Numbered from the stretch's first letter, positions 1-8,439 are shown. The stretch is DNA of 64,000 bases from Chromatiales bacterium (GCA_026984045.1 JALSSV010000013.1:169339-233338); one strand, 5' to 3'. Notes: generated by a model not told the origin, from the sequence alone. A program made the numbers and translations.

Positions 1-1
1 C

Positions 2-463
2 ACCGTGGTGATTCACCCGCTTACCGACCATCGCCGGGAACTGCCGCTGGAGAAGAAGGGCGAGCTGGTCAAGGCCCACCCCGACTTCCAGATCGTGATC
101 TCCTACAACCCCGGCTACCAGTCGATGATGAAGGATCTCAAGCAGTCGACCAAGCAGCGTTTCGGCGCCATGAGCTTCGACTATCCGGACACCGAGGTGG
201 AAGTGGAGATCATTGCCCACGAGGCGGGAGTGGAGAAGGCCACGGCCGAGAAACTGGTGCAGGTGGCCCAGCGTTCGCGCAACCTCAAGGGGCACGGTCT
301 CGACGAGGGCATGTCCACCCGCCTGCTGATCTACGCCGGCCAGCTCATCGCCAAGGGCATTCCGGCCAACGCCGCCTGCAAGATGGCGCTGGTGGAGCCG
401 ATTACCGACGATCCCGACATGCGCGACACCCTGGAAGCGGCCGTCAACACCTTCTTCGGCTGA
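2..463 (+). CDS. cbbQ: CbbQ, RuBisCO activase AAA+ ATPase (3' part only)
   Basis: C-terminal 153 residues of a MoxR-type AAA+ ATPase of the CbbQ/NirQ/NorQ family; the 5' end lies before the window and the frame is open from base 2. What remains is the end of the AAA+ core (a stretch with ISYNPGYQ, then KQRF where the arginine finger is expected) and the helical lid ending in NTFFG. In the family, CbbQ forms a ring with CbbO and uses ATP to strip inhibitory sugar phosphates from RuBisCO. It is followed after 50 bp by cbbO on the same strand, the usual pairing. RuBisCO genes are expected just upstream but are not in the window. Confidence 0.93.
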   Translation, partial: TVVIHPLTDHRRELPLEKKGELVKAHPDFQIVISYNPGYQSMMKDLKQSTKQRFGAMSFDYPDTEVEVEIIAHEAGVEKATAEKLVQVAQRSRNLKGHGLDEGMSTRLLIYAGQLIAKGIPANAACKMALVEPITDDPDMRDTLEAAVNTFFG

Positions 464-513
464 GACGGACGTTTCCCTGCCCGGCCACGGGCCATCGATG
501 TGAGGTCTGCAGC

Positions 514-2844
514 ATGAGCGTTTCCCTCGACGAGTATCGCGACGAGCTGATTGCCGCCGCCCCCGAGCTGGCCGACACCCTCGACGCCACCTTCCACGAG
601 GCGGCGCGGGTCATGTCGCCCCGGGGCCTGCAGGACTGGCTCAACGGGGCCAAGGGCATGGTCAGCCTGGGCAAGGGCCCGGCGCTGGTGGTCACCTGGC
701 TCGACGAGATGCCGGTGGTGGTCAAGGAGTGCGGCGAGGACATCCTGCGCGACACCGCCTCGGCGATCCTCAAGCTGGCCTCGATGGTCTCCGGCGAAGT
801 GCTGGTGCTCACCCTGCAGACCCTGCCCACCGTGGCCCGCCGCCTGGGCGACCCGGATCTGCTGCGCGCCTACCTGCAACTGCTGCACCGCCTGTCGGCG
901 CGGGCCCCGCGCGGCCTGCGGCCCATGCTGGGCGTGATCGACGAGCTGCTCTCCAAGCTCACACTCTCCGGCCTGCGCCGCTGGGTGGACTTCGGCGCCG
1001 ACGCCTACCGCCGCGATCTGCCCAGGCAGGCCGCCTATTTCGGCCTCGAAAGCGAGGACGCCAAGGCCGTTCTGCAGCAGGAGCGGCGCGGCACCCTGTT
1101 CATCGACAACCAGCGCAAGCTCAACTTCTACCTGCGCGCCTTCTGGGGCCGCGACTTCTTCCTGCGCCCCACCGCCGCCGACTTCGCCGGCTTCAAGCCC
1201 TTCATCGAGGGCCATGCCATGCACCTGCCCGACGCGGTGGACGATCTGGAAGACATCTCCGGCCTCGATCTGTACCGCGCCATGGCTGCGCACATGGCCG
1301 CGCACAGGGTCTACACCACCGAGCCGGTGAACGCCGAGGTCCTCTCCCCGGCCCAGCAGTACCTGATCGGCTTCTTCGAGGACGCCCGCGTGGAATACTG
1401 CGCGGTGAGCGATTTCCCTGGCATGCGCACCCTCTGGCGGCGCCTGATGACCGTGGGCGAGGAACGCCAGTATGAACACCCCGGCATGCAGTTGCTGGAG
1501 AAGGTGGCCCTGGCCCTGCTGGATCCACAAGCCCGGATCGGCGACGAGGCCCTCGACGCCATCGTGGAAAACTTTCACGCCAACATCGCCGCCAAGCGCG
1601 ACGACACGATGTTCAGCGTCAATCTGGGGCTGGATCTGTTCAACGTGCTTTCCGCCCGGCGCGAGATGCCCAGCCTGCGGATCCTCGAATCGCTGGCCAT
1701 CCCCTACCGCGACGACAACCGCTTCATCTGGTCGGCCGAGGAGTTCTCCTGGGATCAGGGCACGGCCTACCTGCCGGCCAGCCAGCGCCAGGTGCGCAAG
1801 CATGTTTCGCTCATGGAGTTCGTCAACGAGGTGGACGTGGAAACCGCCGGCGACGACGCCCAGGAAATCTGGGTGCTCTCCTCCGAGCTGTTTCCCTACG
1901 AGGACGAAGGCGTCTCCTACAACGAGATGGAAGGCAAGGAGCCCATCTCCGATCCCTTCCACTACCCGGAGTGGGACTACCAGGTGCAGCTCCACCGCCC
2001 CGCCTGGGTGACCGTGTTCGAACGCCGCCAGGGCCGCGGCGATCCCGAGATCATCGACAAGGTACTCACCGAGAACAAGGGGATCACCCATCGCATCAAG
2101 CAGATCATCGACCGCCTGCGGCCCCAGGGCGTGTCCCGCCAGCGCAAGCTGGAGGACGGCGACGAGCTGGACATCAACGCCGCGGTGGACGCCATGGTCA
2201 ACCTGCGCATCGGCCTGCAGCCCGACATGCGGATCACCATGCGCTCGGTGATCAACCGCCGGGACCTGGCGGTGCTGATCCTGCTCGATCTGTCCGAGTC
2301 CACCAACGAGACCGTGCGCGGTTCGGAGAAGACCGTACTGGAGCTGACCCGGGAAGCCTGCGCCCTGGTCTCCACCGCCATCCAGGGGATCGGCGATCCC
2401 TTCGCCGTGCACGGCTTCGCCTCCGACGGCCGCCACGACGTGCAGTACTACCGCTTCAAGGATTTCGACCAGCCGCTGGACGAAGACGTCAAGAGCCGCC
2501 TGGCCGGCATGAAGGGTGGCCTGTCCACCCGCATGGGCGCGGCCATGCGCCACGCCGGTCATCACCTCATGCAGCGCCCCGAAAAGCACAAGCTGCTGCT
2601 CATCGTCACCGACGGCGAGCCGGCCGACATCGACGAGCGCGATCCCCAGTACCTGCGCTGGGACGCGAAGAAGGCCGCCGAGGAACTGCAGCGCAACGGC
2701 ATCCTCAGCTATTGCCTGACCCTGGATCCGGAAGCGGATCGCTACGTGTCGCGGATCTTCGGCGCCAACCATTACACCATCATCGACAATGTGAACCGGC
2801 TGCCGGAAAAGCTGCCGACCCTGTTCGCCAGCCTCACGCGATGA
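514..2844 (+). CDS. cbbO: CbbO, vWA-domain partner of CbbQ in RuBisCO activation
   Basis: 776-residue protein of the CbbO/NorD family. The long N-terminal part has no motif I can name; the C-terminal ~200 residues form a von Willebrand factor A domain with an intact MIDAS motif DLSES at residues 592-596 and a later TDGEP. In characterised systems the MIDAS contacts RuBisCO and CbbO acts as the adaptor of the CbbQ hexamer. The ATG at 514 is preceded by a GAGG element and follows cbbQ closely, so the two are probably one operon. The length matches the family. A perfect inverted repeat follows about 90 bp after the stop. Confidence 0.93.
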   Translation: MSVSLDEYRDELIAAAPELADTLDATFHEAARVMSPRGLQDWLNGAKGMVSLGKGPALVVTWLDEMPVVVKECGEDILRDTASAILKLASMVSGEVLVLTLQTLPTVARRLGDPDLLRAYLQLLHRLSARAPRGLRPMLGVIDELLSKLTLSGLRRWVDFGADAYRRDLPRQAAYFGLESEDAKAVLQQERRGTLFIDNQRKLNFYLRAFWGRDFFLRPTAADFAGFKPFIEGHAMHLPDAVDDLEDISGLDLYRAMAAHMAAHRVYTTEPVNAEVLSPAQQYLIGFFEDARVEYCAVSDFPGMRTLWRRLMTVGEERQYEHPGMQLLEKVALALLDPQARIGDEALDAIVENFHANIAAKRDDTMFSVNLGLDLFNVLSARREMPSLRILESLAIPYRDDNRFIWSAEEFSWDQGTAYLPASQRQVRKHVSLMEFVNEVDVETAGDDAQEIWVLSSELFPYEDEGVSYNEMEGKEPISDPFHYPEWDYQVQLHRPAWVTVFERRQGRGDPEIIDKVLTENKGITHRIKQIIDRLRPQGVSRQRKLEDGDELDINAAVDAMVNLRIGLQPDMRITMRSVINRRDLAVLILLDLSESTNETVRGSEKTVLELTREACALVSTAIQGIGDPFAVHGFASDGRHDVQYYRFKDFDQPLDEDVKSRLAGMKGGLSTRMGAAMRHAGHHLMQRPEKHKLLLIVTDGEPADIDERDPQYLRWDAKKAAEELQRNGILSYCLTLDPEADRYVSRIFGANHYTIIDNVNRLPEKLPTLFASLTR

Positions 2845-2935
2845 TCCTGTCGAATCGGCAACGGTGGGCAGGCCGCACAGAGGGGGTAAAGGCTGCATGA
2901 ACGGTTCGCAATCGATGGCTGGCCAGGTGTTCGCT

Positions 2936-2962
2936 CGGATCCCGTAACAGGGCCGGGATCCG
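2936..2962. repeat. Perfect 9-bp inverted repeat after cbbO
   Basis: CGGATCCCG at 2936-2944 and its exact complement CGGGATCCG at 2954-2962 enclose a 9-nt loop. The hairpin sits in the 191-bp gap between cbbO and the next gene and has no T-run after it, so it is not a classical terminator; an mRNA-stability or processing hairpin is possible. Nothing else stands out in the gap. Confidence 0.5.
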
Positions 2963-3035
2963 GCCAGCGTGTTCGGCGAGGACGACTGAGCGCGCGGCGG
3001 ACACCGCAAGGGCGCCGCAAGCAAGAGGAGGGCAC

Positions 3036-3392
3036 ATGAGCCGGCTGGATGAAGTCCCGTACTATGCCCGGCGGGCCGATCGCCTCGATGCGCCCCTGTA
3101 CAACCTGTGGCGCCGGGCGCGCCTGCATCTGCGCCTGCCGATCCGCATCCCCCTGCCGGAACAGGCCGGGGTGGTGATGATCGTCGAGGCGCGTGCGCTG
3201 ATCTGCGCCAATGCGCGGCAGAACGATCTGCCGATCCTCGCCTGGGTGGAGTTCGAGGATCGGCATCGCACGGCCCTGCACACGCCGGTGCCCTGCAAGC
3301 TCAACTACTACCATTTCGCCGCCAGCCGCTATCGCGCCCGGGCCCTGACGGCGATGGCCGAGGAACTGGAACGCCGCCTCAGGGCAGGATGA
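3036..3392 (+). CDS. Uncharacterised protein in the cbb locus
   Basis: 118-residue soluble protein, rich in Arg and Leu, with no signal peptide or membrane segment. I do not recognise a family. It has a compact central part (VVMIVEARALICANARQ followed by WVEFEDRHR) and ends in an amphipathic helix rich in Arg and Glu. The start is well supported: an AGGAGG ribosome-binding site lies a few bases before the ATG. It lies between cbbO and the aldolase-like gene on the same strand, so a role connected to carbon fixation is possible, but that is context only. Confidence 0.7.
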   Translation: MSRLDEVPYYARRADRLDAPLYNLWRRARLHLRLPIRIPLPEQAGVVMIVEARALICANARQNDLPILAWVEFEDRHRTALHTPVPCKLNYYHFAASRYRARALTAMAEELERRLRAG

Positions 3393-3434
3393 TACGGACC
3401 AAATCGAAACACCGAACCACCACCGAACGAAGGG

Positions 3435-3474
3435 TCCCCTCTCCCCTGCGGGGAGAGGGACAGGGTGAGGGGAA
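3435..3474. repeat. REP-like palindrome (CCCTCTCCCC/GGGGAGAGGG)
   Basis: A 10-bp stem (3437-3446 with 3450-3459) around the loop TGC, followed by the direct echo GGTGAGGGG. This CCCTCTCCCC...GGGGAGAGGG type recurs between genes in many proteobacteria. It lies in the 180-bp gap before the aldolase-like gene and has no T-run. Confidence 0.6.
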
Positions 3475-3571
3475 AACAAATTCAGTCACGCACTGAACGT
3501 GGCCATTCCCTATTCGTACCAACAAACCCCGTTGTGCCCCGGCGCACGGATCACCACACGAGGAAGACACC

Positions 3572-4825
3572 ATGGCTCTGGTCGACATGCGGGACATGCT
3601 GTACCACGCCTACGAAAACAGCTACGCGGTCGGCGCCTTCGATCTGGTGAGCCTCGATTTTCTCGAGGCGGTGATCGAGGCGGCGGAGCAGTGCCGGGCG
3701 CCGGTGATCCTCTCCATCGCCGAACCCCACTTCGCCCACTACGACTTCGAGCTCATGCTGCCGGCGGTGGAAGCCGCGGCCCGGCGGGCCAGCGTGCCGG
3801 TGGCCGTGCAGCTCGATCACGGGCGCAGCCTCGATTCGGTGATCCGCGCCATCCGCCTCGGGGTCAACGGCGTGATGATCGACGCCAGCGATCTCAGCCT
3901 GCCCGACAACATCAAGGCCACCCGCGAGGCGGTGGCCATTGCCCATGCCTGCGGCCTGCCGGTGGTGGGCGAAGTGGGCTACGTGGGAGGCGAGGAAGGC
4001 GAAGGCGCCGAACAGCACCCGGGCGAAACCGCCCTCACCGTGCCTTCCGAGGCCAGGGTGTTCGTGGAACGCACCGGGGTGGACTTCCTGGCCGTGTCCA
4101 TCGGCACCGTGCAGGGCCGGGCGAAACAGCGCACGCGGCTCGACTTCCCCCGCCTCAAGCAGATCCGCAAGCTGGTGGACGTGCCCCTCGTGATCCATGG
4201 CGGCAGCGGCCTGAACGAAGATCAGTTCCGCCGCCTCACCGCCGCGGGCGTGGCCAAGATCAACTACTTCACCGCCCTCTCCGACGTGGCCGCCCAGACC
4301 ATGCGCGCGCGCATGAAGCAGGCCAGGGACGGCAGCTTCACCGATCTCAAGCGCGGCGTGAAGGATGCCATCCGCGAGGAAGTGATCCGCTGCCTGCGCC
4401 TGTGGGGCACCGCCGGGCGGGCCGCCGAAGTGCTCTCCCGCTGCCGCCCCCAGAGCCCCGTCGAATACCTGCTGCTGTTCGAGACCCCCGGTCTCGAGGC
4501 TGCCGAGCGCCGGGCCCTGCTGCTGCGCGCCCGCCAGGTGCTCGATGGCCTGCCGGGGGTGCGCGAGACCTTCGCCGGCGACATCGTGGAGGCGGCGGGG
4601 CGCTATCGCCATCTGCTGCGGGTGCGCTTCACCAGCGAGGCGGCGGCCGAATCCTTCCCCGAACATCCCGACTGGAAGGCCTTCCGCCGCCGCTATCTGC
4701 AGCCCCGGCTCGGCGAACAGCGGTCGGTGAACTGCCGCGCGATCGACGCGCCGCTGTCGGGCGAGCCGGAAGGCGGGCTGGCCCTGACCCTGCTCCCGGC
4801 CGGTGGAGAATCGCCAAGGTACTGA
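3572..4825 (+). CDS. Class II fructose-bisphosphate aldolase-like protein fused to a C-terminal Dabb domain
   Basis: 417 residues in two parts. Residues 1-285 look like a class II ketose-bisphosphate aldolase: the LDHG motif gives catalytic Asp82 and zinc ligand His83, GEVG follows at 133-136, and IHGGSG gives zinc ligand His209, with KINYFTALSD behind it. The third expected zinc ligand, the His of the GTxHG motif, is Gln181 here (GTVQGR). Residues about 296-392 match the Dabb (stress-responsive alpha/beta barrel) ferredoxin-like fold, which is not part of normal aldolases. Position beside cbbQO suggests a Calvin-cycle task, but the altered metal site makes aldolase activity uncertain. Start ATG 3572 has a GAGGAAG site before it. 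Confidence 0.82.
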   Translation: MALVDMRDMLYHAYENSYAVGAFDLVSLDFLEAVIEAAEQCRAPVILSIAEPHFAHYDFELMLPAVEAAARRASVPVAVQLDHGRSLDSVIRAIRLGVNGVMIDASDLSLPDNIKATREAVAIAHACGLPVVGEVGYVGGEEGEGAEQHPGETALTVPSEARVFVERTGVDFLAVSIGTVQGRAKQRTRLDFPRLKQIRKLVDVPLVIHGGSGLNEDQFRRLTAAGVAKINYFTALSDVAAQTMRARMKQARDGSFTDLKRGVKDAIREEVIRCLRLWGTAGRAAEVLSRCRPQSPVEYLLLFETPGLEAAERRALLLRARQVLDGLPGVRETFAGDIVEAAGRYRHLLRVRFTSEAAAESFPEHPDWKAFRRRYLQPRLGEQRSVNCRAIDAPLSGEPEGGLALTLLPAGGESPRY

Positions 4826-4964
4826 TTCGAAAGCGGGTTCTGGCACTCCCGGGGCTTGTCTGCCAGGCCCGATTGGTGTTTGATCGAAGTGGCCGATTCA
4901 AGTTCCCCCTGCGCGGGGACGATGATCCGGATCGGAGAAGACAGTCATCCCGGGAAGGTGCAAC

Positions 4965-5534
4965 ATGAGCGAAATCCTGGAACCGACCGGCGACGTGGCC
5001 CGGTGGCAGTCGCTGGTGGCCGAGGCGGAGAAACACGCCGGCGTGCGGCTCGACGAAGAGCTGGAGAGCTATCTGGTCTTCACCCTCATGCGCTGGCTGC
5101 GCCGGCCCGACATGGCCAGCCGCATCCTCGCCCTCGACTTCCTCGAATCCTTCCACCAGCAGGCCCGCCGGCGCAGCGAATCCCTGCGCGACGTGGGCGA
5201 TCAGTGCCTGCTCTACTCGGGCCTGTTCCCCGAACGGGCCGAACGGCGCCGGGTGCGGGTCAGCTACTACGTGGATCTGGGCCGCAGCGCCTACCACAGC
5301 CTGGCCGACGGCCTGAACGAACTGGCCCGCCTGTTCGAACGCCTGGCCGAGGAATTCGTCTCCGCCATGGACATCCTCCAGGCCATCCGCAGCGTCGGCG
5401 GCCAGCCCGTCGGCCTCACCCCCCTCCAGGCCCACGACCTCTGGACCGACACCGGCAGCCGCAGCGCCCGCGCCGAACTCGCCCGCCACACCACCGCCGA
5501 ACCCCTCTCCGGCAATCCCCGCCTGCGGCACTAA
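4965..5534 (+). CDS. Uncharacterised helical protein downstream of the aldolase-like gene
   Basis: 189-residue soluble protein predicted to be almost all helix, without signal peptide, membrane segment or motif known to me. Acidic and Arg-rich stretches alternate; a central segment (YYVDLGRSAYHSLADGLNEL) is probably the core, and the C-terminal 30 residues look disordered. A GGAAGG site precedes ATG 4965. It is the last gene of the cbb-linked run on this strand; a fold-back repeat begins 10 bp after its stop. Related proteins of unknown function probably occur in other gammaproteobacteria, but I cannot confirm this from sequence alone. Confidence 0.65.
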   Translation: MSEILEPTGDVARWQSLVAEAEKHAGVRLDEELESYLVFTLMRWLRRPDMASRILALDFLESFHQQARRRSESLRDVGDQCLLYSGLFPERAERRRVRVSYYVDLGRSAYHSLADGLNELARLFERLAEEFVSAMDILQAIRSVGGQPVGLTPLQAHDLWTDTGSRSARAELARHTTAEPLSGNPRLRH

Positions 5535-5543
5535 ATAGGCGGG

Positions 5544-5757
5544 GGTGGAAGGAACGCAGAGGGCGCTGAGACGCAGAGAACACGGAGAGTGAGTACGTTT
5601 GGCTGACGAAACAGATTTGTCACCATGGCCATAACATGAATCGTTGGTCTGAATCAGGAATGCAGAAAATTACAGACCAAACCTGTCACTAGCCGAAGTA
5701 CCAACAATTTTCTCCTCTGCGTTCTCTGCGTCTCTGCGCCCTCTGCGTTGTTTGCAG
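5544..5757. repeat. Fold-back repeat, family 1, copy 1 (CGCAGAG arms)
   Basis: Left arm 5544-5590 begins GGTGGAAGGAACGCAGAGGG; right arm 5711-5757 is its imperfect inverse. Each arm is a run of degenerate CGCAGAG units. The inner ~120 bp are also loosely self-complementary: a GTACGTTTGGCTGA stretch pairs with GTACTTCGGCTA read on the other strand. The element could fold into one long imperfect hairpin and has no coding capacity. Further copies or arms lie at 13438-13496 and 22780-22946. Confidence 0.75.
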
Positions 5758-5831
5758 TATCGCCCTGTCGAAGCCCCCCGATTATGGTATCCTGACCGGT
5801 CCCCAATCCCCTGAATTCCACCGGTTTTTCC

Positions 5832-6875
5832 ATGTCCGAACCGCGCAAGGCCATCGCCCTCATCTCCGGGGGGCTCGATTCCATGCTCGCCGCGAAGGTG
5901 ATCATGGAGCAGGGCGTGCACGTGGAAGGGATCAACTTCTTCACCGGCTTCTGCGTGGAGGGCCACACCCACGCCATCCGCAGCAAGGACCGGCAGCGGC
6001 CGAAGCGCAACAACGCCCTGTGGGTAGCCGAGCAGCTCGGCATCAGGCTGCACATCGTCGACGTGATCGAGGAGTACAAGGACGTGTTGCTCAACCCCAA
6101 ACACGGCTACGGCCAGAACATGAATCCCTGCCTCGACTGCAAGGGCTTCATGGTGCGCAAGGCCCACGAATGGATCCGGGAACACGGCTTCGACTTCATC
6201 ATCACCGGCGAGGTGGTCGGCCAGCGGCCCATGTCCCAGCGCAAGGACACCATGCCGGTGGTGGCCCGCGAATCGGGCGCGGGCGATCTGCTGCTGCGGC
6301 CGCTGTGCGCCAAGCATCTGCCGCCCACCCTGCCCGAGCGCGAGGGCTGGGTGGATCGGGACAAGCTCTACGACTTCTCCGGCCGCACCCGCAAGCCGCA
6401 GATGGCCCTGGCCGAGCAGTTCGGCTTTCGCGACTGGGCCACGCCCGCCGGCGGCTGCTGCTTCCTCACCGACAAGGCCTACTCCGACAAGCTGGTGGAC
6501 ATGTGGCAGCACCGCGCAAGCCGCGACTACGATCTGGACGACATCATGCTGCTCAAGGTGGGCCGCCACCTGCGCCCGCGGCCTCACTTCAAGCTGATCA
6601 TCGCCCGCGACGAGGGTGAGGGAAAGTTCCTGGAGGGCTACCGCAAGCAGTTCACCAGCTTGAAGACCGTCAGCCACGGCGGCCCCCTGGTCCTGATCGA
6701 CGGCGAGGTGAATGACGACGACATCGAACTGGCCGCCCGCATCGCCGCCCGCTATGGCCAGGGCCGCAGCGCCCCCCAAGTGGCGCTGGAAGTGACGCCC
6801 CCCGGCGGCGAGCCCCGCCGCCTCGAGGTGGAACCCCTGCATCCCAACGACATCGACCCGGCCTGGCACGTATGA
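5832..6875 (+). CDS. PP-loop ATPase of the MnmA/ThiI-like thiouridylase group
   Basis: 347-residue protein with an N-terminal adenine-nucleotide PP-loop SGGLDS (residues 12-17), a CxxC pair (Cys100, Cys103) and a CC pair (Cys209-210, in PAGGCC). The PP-loop plus redox-active Cys pattern is that of enzymes that adenylate a substrate and then transfer sulfur, as MnmA and ThiI do on tRNA. The C-terminal ~120 residues (from about 225) resemble the NFACT-R-like domain found in this subgroup. It is not a canonical MnmA (order and spacing differ). Its stop overlaps the tusA start by 4 bp, so TusA is the likely sulfur donor. The substrate is unknown; tRNA is a guess. Confidence 0.82.
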   Translation: MSEPRKAIALISGGLDSMLAAKVIMEQGVHVEGINFFTGFCVEGHTHAIRSKDRQRPKRNNALWVAEQLGIRLHIVDVIEEYKDVLLNPKHGYGQNMNPCLDCKGFMVRKAHEWIREHGFDFIITGEVVGQRPMSQRKDTMPVVARESGAGDLLLRPLCAKHLPPTLPEREGWVDRDKLYDFSGRTRKPQMALAEQFGFRDWATPAGGCCFLTDKAYSDKLVDMWQHRASRDYDLDDIMLLKVGRHLRPRPHFKLIIARDEGEGKFLEGYRKQFTSLKTVSHGGPLVLIDGEVNDDDIELAARIAARYGQGRSAPQVALEVTPPGGEPRRLEVEPLHPNDIDPAWHV

Positions 6876-7105
6876 GCGAAACCCGCGAACTCGACGCCCG
6901 CCGCCTCCTCTGCCCCCTGCCGGTGATCCGCACCCAGGACGCCGTCGAACAGATGCAGCCCGGCCAGCGCCTGCGCCTCATCGCCACCGATCCCGGCGTG
7001 AAGAACGACATTCCCGCCTGGTGCCGGATCAACGGCCACAGCGTCGAATCGATCGAGGAGCAGGGCGACGAGATCCTCATCACCATCACCGTCGGCGAGA
7101 CATGA
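6872..7105 (+). CDS. tusA: TusA-family sulfur carrier
   Basis: 77-residue TusA/SirA-family protein. The signature LCPLPVI contains the Cys-Pro-x-Pro motif whose Cys carries persulfide sulfur, and the rest (PGVKNDIPAWC) follows the family's two-layer fold. TusA proteins relay sulfur in tRNA thiolation and, in sulfur oxidisers, in dissimilatory cytoplasmic sulfur oxidation. The ATGA overlap with the PP-loop gene implies translational coupling and a shared pathway. Confidence 0.92.
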   Translation: MSETRELDARRLLCPLPVIRTQDAVEQMQPGQRLRLIATDPGVKNDIPAWCRINGHSVESIEEQGDEILITITVGET

Positions 7106-7136
7106 CCGGCCCCGAACCGGGGAAAGAAGAAAGCGC

Positions 7137-7162
7137 CCGCAGGAGCGGCGCAAGCCGCGAAA
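7137..7162. repeat. REP-like hairpin (AGGAGCGGC...GCCGCGA)
   Basis: GCGGC (7145-7149) and GCCGC (7154-7158) around GCAA, preceded by AGGA and followed by GAAA. It has the look of the common GTAGGAGCGGC...GCCGCGA type of intergenic REP. It sits in the 69-bp gap between tusA and the cation efflux gene. Confidence 0.5.
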
Positions 7163-7174
7163 ATCAATGATCAC

Positions 7175-8329
7175 ATGAACGATTCCCCCGAAAAAACCGC
7201 CCGCCAGCACCGCCACGACGAGACGGTGCGAATCACCGTCATCGGCGCGGTGGTGGACTTCCTGCTGGCCGTGGTGAAGATCGTGGTGGGCTTCCTGGCC
7301 CACTCCCAGTCGCTGATCGCCGACGGCATCCACTCCCTGTCGGATCTGGTCACCGACGCGGTGGTGCTGTATGCCGCCCGGCATGCCCACCAGGACGCCG
7401 ACGAGGATCACCCCTACGGCCACGGCCGCTTCGAGACCATCGCCACCGTGGCGCTGGGCATCGCCCTGATGGGCCTGGCGGTGGGCATCGCCCTGGACGC
7501 GGTTTACCGGCTGGTGGAAGGCGAGCCCCATGCCCTGCCGGGGACCGCGGCGCTGGTGGTGGCCGGCCTGTCGGTGCTGTCGAAGGAGATCCTCTACCGA
7601 TATACCGTGTTCGTGGCCGAACGCCACAACTCGCCCATGCTCAAGGCCAATGCCTGGCACCACCGTTCCGATGCCCTGTCCTCGGTGGTGGTGCTGTTTG
7701 GCGTCGGCGGCGCCATGGCCGGTTACTGGTACCTGGATGGCCTCGCGGCCATCGGCGTGGGCCTGATGATCGCGAAGATCGGCTGGGATCTGGCCTGGAA
7801 CGCGGTGCGCGAACTGGTGGACACGGCCCTGGAGCCGGAGCGGGTGGAGGCCATCCGCAAGGCGATCCTCGACGTGGACGGGGTCATCTCACTGCACATC
7901 CTGCGCACTCGGCGCATGGGCGGCGAGGCGCTGGTGGACGTGCACATCCAGGTCTCGCCCACCATCTCGGTCTCGGAGGGCCATTACGTCAGCGAGACGG
8001 TGCGCCGGCGGGTGATCGCCGAGATCGACGAGGTGACCGATGTCATGGTGCACATTGACCCGGAGGACGACGAAGCGGTACCCTCGCCCCCGGATCTGCC
8101 CCTGCGCAGCGAGCTGCTGGCGCGCCTGCAGCATCACTGGCAGGAGATCGAGGCAGCTCGGCAGATCCTGGACGTGACCCTGCACTATCTGGAGGGGCAC
8201 ATCCAGGTGGTTTTGCACCTGCCCGTGGACCTGCTGACACAGACCTCGGCCGAGGTGCTGGCACGGCAGTTCCGCGAGGCCGCGGCCCCGGAACGCTGTG
8301 TTTCGCGGGTGGATCTGTGCTTTCAATGA
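7175..8329 (+). CDS. Cation diffusion facilitator family metal efflux protein
   Basis: 384-residue inner-membrane transporter of the CDF family (FieF/ZitB/CzcD type), exchanging divalent metal for protons. The transmembrane part carries the metal-site motifs DGIHSLSDLVTD and WHHRSDALSS, and HPYGHGRFE links two helices. After about residue 215 comes the cytoplasmic ferredoxin-like domain (TRRMGGEALVDVHIQV), extended by some 80 extra residues that also occur in other proteobacterial CDF proteins. Likely metals are Fe(II), Zn or Mn; specificity cannot be read from sequence alone. Confidence 0.92.
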   Translation: MNDSPEKTARQHRHDETVRITVIGAVVDFLLAVVKIVVGFLAHSQSLIADGIHSLSDLVTDAVVLYAARHAHQDADEDHPYGHGRFETIATVALGIALMGLAVGIALDAVYRLVEGEPHALPGTAALVVAGLSVLSKEILYRYTVFVAERHNSPMLKANAWHHRSDALSSVVVLFGVGGAMAGYWYLDGLAAIGVGLMIAKIGWDLAWNAVRELVDTALEPERVEAIRKAILDVDGVISLHILRTRRMGGEALVDVHIQVSPTISVSEGHYVSETVRRRVIAEIDEVTDVMVHIDPEDDEAVPSPPDLPLRSELLARLQHHWQEIEAARQILDVTLHYLEGHIQVVLHLPVDLLTQTSAEVLARQFREAAAPERCVSRVDLCFQ

Positions 8330-8346
8330 AGCACTGTTTTGGTGCA
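8330..8346 (+). promoter_or_regulatory. NtrC-binding site upstream of glnA
   Basis: GCACTGTTTTGGTGCA at 8331-8346 matches the dyad GCAC-N6/7-GTGC of NtrC enhancers. A second, weaker half-conserved site (GGTGC at 8372-8376) lies exactly 31 bp downstream, about three helical turns, as in other glnA enhancers. The strong site is centred about 128 bp before the predicted sigma-54 start. Confidence 0.7.
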
Positions 8347-8439
8347 AACAATAACAGAGGCGTTCCATTCTGGTGCGCCAAGACCGTCAGTTTCGGGGGA
8401 ATGTCACGCTTTCCTTTTGAAAAACAATAGCTTGCCTTG

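Noticed and set aside
331..3024. Long open frame antisense to cbbO (897 codons)
   Set aside because: High GC makes long antisense frames common; composition is Gly/Ala/His/Val-rich without domains, and cbbO on the other strand is certain. The same holds for antisense frames at 20234-22273 (mnmG), 33119-36379 (glmU-glmS) and 54185-56470 (ntrY).
3437..3459. Terminator before the aldolase-like gene
   Set aside because: The hairpin is good but lacks a T-run and matches a widespread REP-like type, so it is listed as a repeat.
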